Below are positions 41,691 to 52,089 of a stretch of DNA of 64,000 nucleotides, piece after piece (within the stretch, counting starts at the first letter, position 1; each line of letters begins with the position of its first letter). Below the pieces are notes generated by a model. That model was not told where the DNA came from, ran no database searches, and was given only the letters and a program-made list of their open reading frames with translations. Position numbers and translations under genes: made by a program. Source of the DNA: Trichosporon coremiiforme (lineage: Eukaryota; Basidiomycota; Tremellomycetes; Trichosporonales; Trichosporonaceae); NCBI GenBank assembly GCA_039545355.1, contig BCJJ01000005.1:867008-931007 (forward strand), in the 5' to 3' direction.

Positions 41691-43321
41691 CTACATTGGC
41701 CTGTCCCACCACTCGGCCCACCGCGAGCGCCTGTTTTCCCGCATGGCCTCGACGAGGTCGTCGTCTGGCTCGTACTCGTCTTCTGATCCGGGATGGTCCC
41801 AGCCCTCGAAGTCGTCACGCATGCGATTCACACGGTCCTCATCGTCGTCGTCCGTGCTCGGCGCGAGGGTGTGTAACCGCACGCTCTCGGCCCGGCTGGC
41901 CGGCGCGCTGCCGCTGCGCATCGAGCGCTCCTCGGTCTCGTAGTTACCGTGAGCGAGGGGCGTACGCTCGTCATCGAGGCCGTCGTGCGTGATCGCGCGG
42001 CCCGTCTCGTCGATCTCGACCGTCTGGCTGATGCTCTTCTGGTATTTGTGGTACGAGAAGAGGGCGATACCGCACACCGTGACAACGACACCGACAATAT
42101 TGATGGGCGTCAACTCGTCGCCGAAGATCCAGGCCGAAAATGAGATCGTCGACACCTCCTTGAAGATACCGGCGACGCTGAGAGGGACGATACCCGCGCG
42201 CTGCAGGACGAAGTACTCGGACGCGACCATGCCAAACGCGATGAAGCCGGGCAACGCAATGACGCCGATGTTCTTCAGTGCTTCAAGGCCGTGGAAGAAC
42301 TGGCGGAACATGCCGGCCCAGTCCTCTGCCAGAGCAGAGACGAAGAACAACCCGATCGCCATCAGCGGTGACAGCCAGAAGATGGTCGCGAACGGGTTAC
42401 TCAGACCCATGGCGCGCTTATGCATGATCAGTTCCGTCAGCGCCCATCGAAGACCGCCAAGGGCGGAAGCGGTGAACACCATGATGATGCCCGGAAGCGA
42501 GACGGCAGTCGTATTGAACACCATGAGGAACACACCGATCGAGATCATGCCGATGACGAGCACGAGGCGAAGGCTGTACTTCTCCAGGTGGAACAGGAAC
42601 GCGAAAAAGAGCACGAAGATGAGCGCCGAAGACTTGCACATCGCTGGACTGTTAGCTGAACCATGAATATCGCAGTAGCTTACTGTAAAGACTGAGAGTG
42701 ATCGTCTTCAGACTGAGATTGCTGAGACCGATGTCACCAGCCGTAGTCCAGGCCGTGGGCAGGATGCGAGTGCTGTACTCCTTGCGGGTCGGCCGCTCGT
42801 CGGGGCGGAACCGAGGGAACATGAACCGGACAAAGGCAGCGACGAGAAACTGGACAACCATGTGACACGCGCTGACAAAGAGCGGGTAGCTGAAGCCGTA
42901 GTACTGTTCGCTGAACATCCACTTGTTGTACATGGACAACAAGGTCGCGAATGAGTACCAGAGAGCGATGAAGCAGCCCGTGATAAGGACGTTTTTCTGA
43001 GGTCAGCGCCGTCATCACGTTGATCCTTACAATGAATAGCGCCTTCTTCTCGCCGACACTCGCAAGATGCGTGCGGCTGGCAGCACCGAGCTGGTGCTGG
43101 TACGGCGAGCCGCCGGACCCGGCGCTCTGCAGGCCGCTGTGCTCATGCACGACCAGATCATCATCGTCCGAGTCGCTGTCGTCGTGGTGCCCGTTCTTCA
43201 CGTTGGCGGGCTTGGCGGGGTTATCCCGGAGACTGTCGTCCGATGAGGTTGAGGCTCGGAAGATCTCCTCGTTCGCGGCGAGCTCGTACCCCGGTGCGGC
43301 TCGAGACGCCGCAGATGTCAT
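41691..43321 (-). CDS. Nucleotide-sugar / triose-phosphate-type transporter, SLC35C2-like (518 aa)
   Basis: Exons 43321-43031, 42996-42684 and 42643-41691 (introns of 34 and 40 nt) give 518 residues. A polar, acidic N-terminus (DSDSDDDDL) precedes about ten hydrophobic helices with TPT/DMT family motifs: LLSMYNKWMFSEQYYGFSYP, LSNLSLKTITLSLYTMCKSS (the K-S-S region), LGGLRWALTELIMHK and SVAGIFKEVSTISFSAWIFG. This pattern fits SLC35C2 and yeast Ymd8, Golgi or ER drug/metabolite transporters whose substrate is unsettled. The C-terminal 110 residues are cytosolic and strongly acidic (STDDDDEDRV, EDEYEPDDD). The ATG at 43321 was chosen because upstream residues are Arg-rich and unlike the family. 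Confidence 0.86.
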
Positions 43322-44354
43322 CGTGCTAGTAGAGAGGAGAGAGGAAGGTAGTCGACGAGGGGTTGAAGAAACCCCGTGTGTGAGTGGGTTATGCCGTACC
43401 CATCGAGCTTTGCGGTTGCGGCAGCGCTTCAAGAAGGTGTGTGAGAGGACACGCGCAGAAAGTTGACGACGTTAAGGAAAAGGATGCCGGCGGGCGGCGG
43501 GACGGACTGGCGGTCTCGGCGAAAGCTGCTATCACAATTCACGCGTGGACGAGCAAACGTGTGCCTCCACATGAGCCTTGGCGGAGCGCCAGCGCGCGCC
43601 AGGCCCAGGGCGCGAGCGCCCGAGGTCTCGGTTTCTCTTCGATGGTAATCCTGAATACAACCGTGCCTGGCGGGCAATACAGCCAAAGTTGGAATCTCAT
43701 CGTTCGAATATTCGTATCAGCGTCGAGGTGTGGCGGTAGCTGATATAGCTGATCTCTGATACGGAACTCGATCCTCGGTCTTCCATCTGGCGCACCTTCA
43801 CAATCCATGGACGCCCTTCATGGCTCGAGAACCATGGTCAGGACGTCGATCACAGATATTTGTGCCCGTGCACATGAGTTGGAATCATGACATCTTGTCG
43901 TGTCAACTTAGAGGCTGCATCCACGCTTGAAACGCATCTTTGCACTAGCAGTGGCTGTTGTAGCGAGCGCATGTAGCGAGGCAACCACACGGCTGCTGTT
44001 GCGCTGCATCAGACGGTATGGCTGCACGCCCAGCGACGAATGACTATTCGCAGTACCCCGCGATCATCATGATCGTCCTCTACTGCTCTCTCTTTCTCTC
44101 TCTCTCCACTGTGAGTCCCGTAACCTGTCGCTGGCCGTCCTCGTTCCTTGTCACTACCCTCCTTTCGCCCCACTGCCTAGCCCCTTTGAGCATTATCTCG
44201 GACTAGAATAGGCTTTCATCGGGCTCCAGGCGAAGAGTAGACCACCTAGCGCTTCAGTCCGCACGGACTCACGGTGGCGACTACAGGGGGCCAGGACACT
44301 CTAATATGAAATGCATCCTACCCGCCTGACGGCACCATCGCGGTCAACGACGCC
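43322..44354. other. Intergenic region
   Basis: About 1 kb without a supportable gene, holding the transporter promoter. A (CT)n microsatellite lies at about 44084-44106. Confidence 0.5.
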
Positions 44355-45205
44355 ATGGGAGAGCGCCTGCTAAAGCGCGTGCGCGACCTCAACAATGCGA
44401 GGAAGGACGCAGCTAAGCAACAACTTGAAGAAAGTCGCGACCTCTACAGTTTTCGTTGACACACTACGCACCGTTCTAGGCGACCGCAATGTCCATGCGG
44501 GCGACCTGCGCCTGGTGAGTTGCCGCAGAGCTCCAACGTCTGACATCAGTTTACGCAGCAGCAGGCGGAGGAACTCTTCTTGCTCTCCGGCCATTGCACG
44601 CGCCTTCGCCAGCTTGGGCCGTCGCTGACAGCGACGCTGACGTCGCCGAGCCCATCGGCAGGCGCGTGCAGCACTACGTCCGCCAGTTGTCGTGGCTTTC
44701 GTGTTCCGCATTTGTCACCGACATAGCGAGTCTCCACTCCCAGTACCCGGGTACGCACAGTCGTGAAGAGTTGGACCGACGAGCAGCTGAAGCCCCGAGA
44801 TTTGCTACTCATTCACGCGGCCAAGGAGCGCACCCAGCGCCCGGTGCACCTCCGTTACCTTGGAACCACAGGGATGAGCAAGCAGGCTCGGCCAGCGTGC
44901 ACTGGACGATGAGCAGGCCAGGGGCGGGACTTTTGGCTGAATCTCCTGAGCGAGACCGATAAGCGCTGCGCTGTCGATCGACTCGAGGGCGAGTCACTGC
45001 TGAGTCGCGAGGAGAGTTGAGTAGTGCTGACAACAGTCTAGGCTTGGCATGCGTCAGCCACGCATGCCGCGAGCGCTTCGATCTGCATGCGACGGAGGGT
45101 GCGTTGATCGCTGCCGCTGCGCCGTTTTGCGGCAACTCGGCGCGTCTCGGGTACCGACACGAGCCGGAACTGTCTTCCTTCGGCAAGATCGCTCTCCCCC
45201 CTTAG
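44355..45205 (+). pseudogene. Frame-broken remnant of an unknown fungal protein gene
   Basis: Coding-like segments alternate between reading frames. Frame 3 from ATG 44355 reads KQQLEESRDLYSF, then stops because of an extra T in TTTT (about 44449-44453). The next frame continues VDTLRTVLGDRNVHAGDLRL to a good GTGAGT donor (44515), and the GCAG acceptor at 44558 leads to QQAEELFLLSGHCTRL. Later segments RRVQHYVRQLSWLS, VVKSWTDEQLKPRDLLLIHA, VHLRYLGTTGMSKQA, RDFWLNLLSETDKRC and a final GLACVSHACRERFDL..CGNSARLGYRHEPE each sit in shifted frames, with breaks near 44640, 44750, 44890 and 44930, several at G runs. Either the gene has decayed or the assembly has homopolymer errors. The protein family is not one I can name. 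Confidence 0.45.
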
Positions 45206-46315
45206 CGCGCAAGTAGAAGATGATGATTGAGTCGATAAAGAATTCATGCATTTTTCGTACATCTGCCTGTTAGCGACTGCTTCAATACCTCCAGAGCGTA
45301 TGATGTGACCATGGATAGGCGATGAGGGGAGCCGAGAGAGAAGTGATGTGCGATAAGTGGGATAAACTGGGGTGACGCCCTCGCATTTACGTAATATGAG
45401 TGAAGCAAGGCAGTATATAACTGTTGCTTTTGCGAGTACCCCCATGCGGGCTTGGTTTATGTGTTAAAGAATAATAACGTCGCCTTTTACTACGTCATTT
45501 CGCACGCATGACCACACGCCCGCGTTCGAATTTCTTCCAGGCCCGAAAGGGCGAACCTTTTTATGAATTTTATGGGAGTAGAAGAAAATTACGAAATTAC
45601 GACTCTCCACCATGCAGTCACTTCCTCTGCATGCACGACGATCATGATCCCTCCATGCAGATCCAAGCGGGCGCACGTCGCAGATCAAATGATTCACTGG
45701 AGAACAGATGCGGCGGGTGCGGTTGAGTGGCCTGGTGACGTCACAGGCGCGCGCTTGCAGTACTCAACTTCGTGGAGTGTGGGGCAGCCGCGCTGACTGG
45801 TTGGATATGGCCTTCTCGCATGCCAGGTATCTTTGCACTGAGGCTCACCTTCACAGCGTACAGCTCTTAGGACCTAAAAAGGTTGGCGTTAGGGAGTAAT
45901 TGAATACTCTCTTGACGAGAGTGGGATTCGAACCCACGTCCGAAGACTGCGGAGATGATTTGAGTCACCTTAACACAGCGCCTTAGACCGCTCGGCCATC
46001 TCGCCTGGAACGGAACTGAAGATCGCCGCAAGACCAGAATGTGGCGCCGAGATTTTTCGGCGATCGGGACCCTTGACAACGCGTTCTTTGTTGCCTTGCT
46101 AGCCTGTGTGCTTAATAAGCGCGGTGCCGTACAGTGCGAGCGTGATCGGGCGGCGGCAAGGGTGGCATCTGTGCGCTTGTGCGGCCCCGAAATTGTTTTC
46201 ATGACGTATCGGCAGCAAATGTCCGCTTGTCTGAAGTCCACTCAACTGGCCATCTCGGCGGCTTCCCTCAGTCTCTCATTTGACTCATTACAGTACACGA
46301 CTTCACTCACAAAGT
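45206..46315. other. Intergenic region carrying a tRNA gene
   Basis: About 1.1 kb, AT-richer than average, with one tRNA-Leu gene and the promoter of the Asteroid-like gene. No protein gene is seen. Confidence 0.55.
45913..46005 (-). tRNA. tRNA-Leu (AAG) with intron, copy 1
   Basis: A class II tRNA on the minus strand. The acceptor stem GGCGAGA pairs with TCTCGTC, and the discriminator is A. The D arm is GCCGAGCGGTCTAAGGC, the anticodon stem CTGTG/CGCAG, the anticodon AAG at 45971-45969, the variable arm TCTTCGGAC and the T arm GTGGGTTCGAATCCCAC. Fifteen extra bases after position 37 (about 45967-45953) are taken as the intron. A T run on the transcribed strand (AAAAA near 45876 on +) can serve as the Pol III terminator. 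The second copy in this window is identical. Confidence 0.92.
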
Positions 46316-48933
46316 ATGGGAGTTAAGGGTCTGCAGACCTTTCTGAAGGAGAACAGGCAGTCGCTCTGCCGCACGCTCGTGCTGAACCGGGACGGCGCGG
46401 CCGACCGCGCGCCGGTGCCAGTCGTCGTCGACGCTTGGGGGTGAGCTACTCCAGAGGTGAACGACCTGACAGGCAGCGTCATCTATCAACTGTATCTCGA
46501 CTCATTACCATGGACCACGGGCGGGGAATATCTCCGCTTCTACCTTACTGTGCGCGAGCTCGTCGAGACCTGGCGCAGTGTCGGTCTCGACCCGACGTTT
46601 GTGTTCGACGGTGAGTTGTTGGTGGAAGTTTGCGCAGCAGTCTCTCATCGGATGGAAAAGCTGCTTAAGTCTGCACATAGCTGACAGCAGGCCCCTCCCC
46701 GCCCGAGAAGCACGACACGACGCTCTCGCGCATGGCGGCGCAGGTCTCGACGGCACGCGTTTTCTACTCCTTGAGCGCGAGCACGCGTTCCTCGCCAACG
46801 TTCAACAATAAGGGGGACACGATCCTTCCCCCGTTCTGTCGCGGTGCGTTTGTCGCTGCGCTCAACTCGCTGGGCGTGCGGACGCATTTCGTTCCCCGTG
46901 GCGAGGCGGACGGCGTCTGCGTCGTCCTCGCGGACGAGATGGGCGGCTATGTCCTCGGGCGGGATACGGACTTTGCCATCCTCAGTGCGGGGGCGAGCGA
47001 GAGACTGCGCGGCTATGCGCCGCTGGACATGATGGAGTGGACCGACTCGGCGCCGCCGGAGGACGAGGACGCCTCCCCAGCGGCGGACTTCACGACCGTC
47101 GCTGCGAAGCGACCGCGCTCGGCGCGATCCCGCCTCCTTCCCCCAACCAGCGCCGGAAACCCGACACTCGTGCTCGCTACATACGCTACTGCTCCCCTCT
47201 GCCGAAGACTCAGGCTCGACGCGCCAATGCTCCCTCTTCTCTCCTCCCTCGTCGGGAACGACTACACGCCGCCGTGGCTCGGCGAGGCGCTCTTCCCGCG
47301 CATGCGTCCTGGAGACCGGATCGAGCGCGTCGCGCGTGTACTCGCTGAGCTTCGGCCGAACGTCTCCACAGCAGACGAGTTGGTACGCCGCGCCGTGCGC
47401 CGGCTCTGGGCCAAGCCGTTCGTGGACGATGCCGCCGTCGCCGAGCTCACCGACGCCGTCATCGATGCCACGATCCAGTACGTCCTCCCACCGCCTGACT
47501 GCTGCGCGCAGTTCCCCTTCTGTGGCGAGCTCGACGCGAGCTGTAGAACAGCCACCGCGAGTCGCGCAACGAGTGCCGCGCCGAGCCGTGCACCCACACC
47601 TTCTGTCTCCGGGCACAACGGGGAACACTCGGAAGCTGTCGTCGCCTATGCCGCTGCTCAGCGCGAGGGCCGCCTGAACTCGCTCGCGTCCGCCTACCTC
47701 CATCCAGACAGGGTGCACCTGTGGTCCGCGCTCGAGGACCCGTCAACCGCAAGTTGCCGCGCGTCGGCTGCTGCGTGCCGAGCTCGTCTGGCCGCCTACA
47801 CGATTCTGGACGCTGCCGTTGGCGGGCTCCGCTTCCCGCCTGCGTCGGACGAGATGCTAGATGAGCAGAGGCAGGGCCAAGAGGCTAACGCGCTGCTGGG
47901 CATCGAGGCGGAGGAGGAGCCGAGGGAGGAGAGACCGAGGGTCATTACGGAGTACGTCCGCCAGGGAGGGGGGCGTATTGTGGCCAGGAGAGTGGTGCTG
48001 CCGCCGAAGGAGGGCGAGCACGCGACGGCCGCGAGCGGAGAGGATGTCAAGAACGGAGACGCGATCAACGTGAACGGAGACTCGGATGAGCTCAGCGGAC
48101 AAGCAGAGAAGCAGAAGACCGCCAACAAGGAGAACCGCAAGCCGGAAGAGACGACACCGGAGTGCCTCCTCCCCCTCGCGGAGCGCCAGAGGCTGTACCT
48201 CCACCACCTTGGGGCGGACACGCCCGCGATCCTCGCCCTGCCTGCCCGTCTCCACCCTTTAGTCGCCGCTGTGCGTCTCCTCCTCTCCACCGGCGGGGAC
48301 TGGACGCGGTCCGAGATCGAGGCGCTTCTTCGGGGCTGCATCGGTTCCCTGGCAGCTTGGGACGCCGTCTCCGCCTCCTCTCCGAAGCCCGACACCATCG
48401 CCGATACCGCCGGCGATCCGGAATCGGCCTACGCGGCCGCAAACGAGGAGCCTTTCTCGCCTGTCTCGCCGCGCAGCGATCTCGAGCGCATCACGAGCGG
48501 CACCTCTCAGGCTTTCGACCCTGAGATCAATCCCCCGGCAGTCGAACTGAGTTCGCGCGCGACGCGGCTCGTTGCCGCCCTCACGTCAGCGCTGCAGGAC
48601 AGCCAGCCGCTGGCACAGGCGCTCCTCCTCCCTCCGCCTCATGGCAGCCCACACGTCTGGATTGCTGGCGTCGTCTTGCACTCACTCCTGAACGGACGGG
48701 GCCCGCCCCCCGGAGCTGGGTGGGCTTGGAACCGCGGCGCGAAGGATCGGTGGAAGCGCGCTGTCGCTGCGACGCTGGAAGGGTACGACCTCCCTAGCGC
48801 TCCCGCCGAGACGAAGAAGTCAAGGAAGAAGAACAAGAACCGAAACAAGAAGCCTGCTTCCTCTGAGCCCAAGGCGAAGGGAGGGAAGGGCAAGGGTCCT
48901 CCGAACAGGTTCGACCTCCTCGTCGGCATGTAG
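46316..48933 (+). CDS. Asteroid-domain XPG/FEN1-like nuclease family protein (833 aa)
   Basis: Exons 46316-46440, 46477-46610 and 46691-48933 (introns of 36 and 80 nt) give 833 residues. The N-terminus MGVKGLQTFLKEN is the XPG-N start. Conserved acidic positions are present: VVVDAWG (like FEN1 Asp34), PTFVFDG (Asp86), RGEADGVCVVLAD (Glu158-x-Glu160, here E-A-D) and LGRDTDFAIL (Asp-x-Asp). The overall form matches Asteroid/ASTE1 proteins rather than FEN1, since the helix-hairpin region is replaced by a long domain with an acidic, low-complexity stretch and a Lys-rich tail (KKSRKKNKNRNKK). Asteroid proteins are poorly understood and linked to DNA repair. The third exon has a CAGCAG acceptor pair; the downstream AG keeps the family DG-P reading. 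Confidence 0.85.
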
Positions 48934-49264
48934 ACGCACATCAGCATGTAGATAGTCATCTAGGGCACATGCAGGGGGGATAAAACTGTTACATATGGAC
49001 TGACTGGCGTAACTGATACGCGGGTACTACGTAGGTAAGGTGGTGTTGATTACGGATGCACGTTGCATTGTTCGTATTGTGGCTCCTCACACTGCTCCTG
49101 CTCTCCTGCTCTCCAATTCCTGCTGTCTCCTCTGTCTCCTGCCATTTCCTCATACTCCATCTGATCGCCGTCGTCGCTCGCTGCGCTCGCCGTTCGCCGT
49201 TCACCGTTCACCGTTTGCTCCGCTCATGGACTCATGGCTCACGGGCTCGGGCTCGGGCTCGCGC
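48934..49264. other. Convergent 3' region
   Basis: About 330 bp between two convergent stop codons, with C/T-rich stretches on the plus strand. No gene is seen. Confidence 0.5.
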
Positions 49265-50751
49265 CTAGGCGCGGTTCGAGTGGTCGACGTAGCCTGCATG
49301 CGGCTGCGTGAACGCATAGTGCTGCGGCGGTCCTGGGGCGATGTCGTCTGTATAGCGGTCGTTAAACTGATTGGAATGTTGGTCAGAGTACCCCTCGTAA
49401 GGCTGGTCATGGTACTGACCTCCTTGCTGGTTGGGGTGGGGTGGGGTGCCGGCCGGCGTGGCGTCGTAGGAGGGGCGGTGGTCCCAGGCGTCGTTGGGGT
49501 GCAGCCCGCCTGGGGTGGAGGGGTTCTGGAAGTAGACCGAGTCGGGGTTGTACCTGCGCGACTGGAGGATGGACATGGTGAACGCCTCGGGGTTCTCGCT
49601 GTACACGGAGTGGTACAGCTTGTGGTCCGAGACCTGGGAGCGCGAGTACTTGCTCGAGGCCCAGACGTAGTACGACTGCATCACGAAGCAGATCGCCCAC
49701 AGGCCCGCCATCATGCCCAGGTCCGCCCAGCAGAAGCCCATGCAGATCGGGTCACTCTGGTCCGCGAGGATCTCGAGCGGTCCGCTCATCTTCCTGATCT
49801 CGTCCGGAGGCGCATAGTACGTGCTCTTGCAGTTCGCGACCGCCGTGTTGTGCTTCACACCAGAGATGATGACAATGACGGCGGCGACCGCGAGAGCAAC
49901 GTACGTCGCGACAGCGTTCAGCGTAATGTACCACTTGAACGTCGTGGTCTTCTCCTGTGCGGTGTCAGCGATCATTAAAAACGCTTCTCGCTTGGCTTGG
50001 CTTGGCTGCAACGGTTGGTTTTCGGATGCTGTGCCGGGCGCAGCATACCAGTTTTGCCCGACTTTCATCACACAGCGTTCTCTCCGTTACAGCAACCAGC
50101 CTGCTCGCCGTGTGTGTGCACTCACCCTGAACACGCCGAAGAATCCGATGGGCTGCACCAGAACTCCTACGAAGCAGATCACGCCGAGCAGATACGACAG
50201 CCACATCGGGCTAGGCGAAGCACCGACAACTGTTGTCAGCTAACCTTTCCTTCTACACAAGCTGCGAGAACCTACCTGCTGGGGCTGCGAAACAGAGAAC
50301 GCCGGTAGCCATGGCCACGGCCTGTGAAGGTCAGCTATCTTCTCCAGGTATTTCGAGCTGGATGGGACCAAACGGCAGCATAGCGCGGCCACAGCGCCGG
50401 CGGCGGTGTATCGGAGCTCCTGTGCGGGCCCGGTGCGGTGACCGGAGCCAGTGACAGGTGAAATTCCCAGCATCCCGAGAGACACTAAGATTGCCCGGCA
50501 CGTTGCCGCTCTGTCTAGCTCCAACTAGGTCGCCAGTTGCGGCGGCGCGTGCGGCGCGTGCGGTGCGTCGATGGTCCGATGGTCTGATGGTCCGATCCCG
50601 CTCATCCCAGCCGGCGTCGGAGTACTCACGATCTGCTCGATCATGATCGCATAGATGCCCGCGTTGACGAGGGGCACCGCTGTCCTTGTCAGCTCTGTTT
50701 TGCTGGGCCAGACTTACCGCAACAGCAGTACCTCGGGTCGATGAGGCCCAT
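49265..50751 (-). CDS. Four-helix membrane protein, unknown function (307 aa, 5 exons)
   Basis: Exons 50751-50718, 50679-50630, 50321-50276, 50229-50126 and 49954-49265 join in frame. Intron 2 is 308 nt, by far the longest in the window. The protein begins MGLIDPRYCCC, a Cys cluster suited to palmitoylation. Four hydrophobic segments follow: VNAGIYAIMI..VAMATGVLCFAA, WLSYLLGVICFVGVLVQPIG, TLNAVATYVALAVAAVIVII and DLGMMAGLWAICFVMQSYYV. An extracytosolic loop between helices 3 and 4 holds Cys residues. The C-terminal 130 residues are Pro/Gln/His/Tyr-rich with many NPxxY- and PPxY-like tyrosines, a possible sorting or ubiquitin-ligase docking tail. The layout is tetraspan-like, but the CCG signature of true tetraspanins is not seen. 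Confidence 0.8.
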
Positions 50752-52089
50752 GCTTGCGTGCGCTTAGGTCGAGGGGAAAGGTTAAAAGAGGGGAGTGTGG
50801 TTGTGGTTCGCAGATGCAGGAATCACGATGTGTCCACAGGTGCTTACGGATGGTAGAGAGAGTAAGAGAGTGGATCGGACGGTTCGATGTTGGCTGAGGT
50901 GCGTAAGATGGTTGCACCGCCTACCCGTGTCTAGGTGGACTACGGCTGAAATGAAATCGACCTGTGCTGGACGTGTAGGCTGCGAGGGAAGCGTCGTTCC
51001 TGTTGCTGCGGGCCGGCGTGAGAGGCGAGCGAGCGAAGTGCAGTGCGGTACGTGGTGCGTGTCGGGGCGTGAAGCGTGATGCGTGCGCGGGCAGTTGAGC
51101 AAAAGAGGGCGGGCCGTATAAATGTCGCCTTGTCGGGTGACAAGCGACGAAGGACCTGAACTCACCGACAGTTACCAAAGTCGCAGCGAACAAACGAGAT
51201 GGAGTAGTGTGATGCTGCGATGCAAGATGACCGCGCAGTGAAGAGTTCCTTCGCGCAGTGCACTGAACAGACGCTGCTGCCCAAACGCCCAAAGGCGGCC
51301 ACCGAGGAAATGCAAAACGCCAGGCTCAGGCGTCAGGAGCTAACCCAGCGTGGGTGAGAGCCAAGCCTTCCTCCACCATAGGCTAGAACGCCACGCCCAC
51401 CAGGGCGTGGCTCAGCAGCACCGAGGGCCTGCGGGTGCGCAGCAGAGCTGCACCGCATCCGGTCATTAGGACCGCGTTCATGTCGCATTTCTCTTTCAGG
51501 AGACACCGCGTTATGCTTGAATTACAACCCCGCGTTGCTTCACCCTGCGATTACATTAGCGGAAGCAGTTCCAGAGCAACAGCCCTGCCGGCCCTGAGTG
51601 GCTCAGCCTGGGCCTCGACGCGTCCACATCCCTGCCTGGATGCTGGGACGCAACTGACAACGGACAAGGATCCTGCGGCTCACTACGCTAACATGAACGA
51701 TCCTGGACATCCGTCCCGCTCTTCACGAACCCGTAATATCTCATCAACCCCGGCACCGCCCGCGCGGAGCTCCAAAGTATTCCCAAGATCGACACTAAAA
51801 GCTTGCAACGATACTCCGCTAACCACTGAAAGCCTTCGAGTGAGGTGAGGGCTGCTGGTGTTCCAGAGTACATTGAAGGTATCACAAGAAAGGTGCTGTA
51901 TTCATCTTTACGTTCACTGTCGACTTATACTTCTGACACTAGATTCTTACAAGATATGGATGCCGTGTATGGCAGATAGTTACTACAGGTGTCCTTGCGT
52001 ACGCCAGCGTTGTCTCACAGAGAACTCGACGAAGCAAGATGACTGGCCGAGGGCGAGTGTGTGGACTCGCCTGGCAGTGGTTTCACCGC
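50752..52089. other. Intergenic region
   Basis: About 1.3 kb with the promoter of the four-helix protein and the 3' flank of Egt1. No supportable gene is present. Confidence 0.5.
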
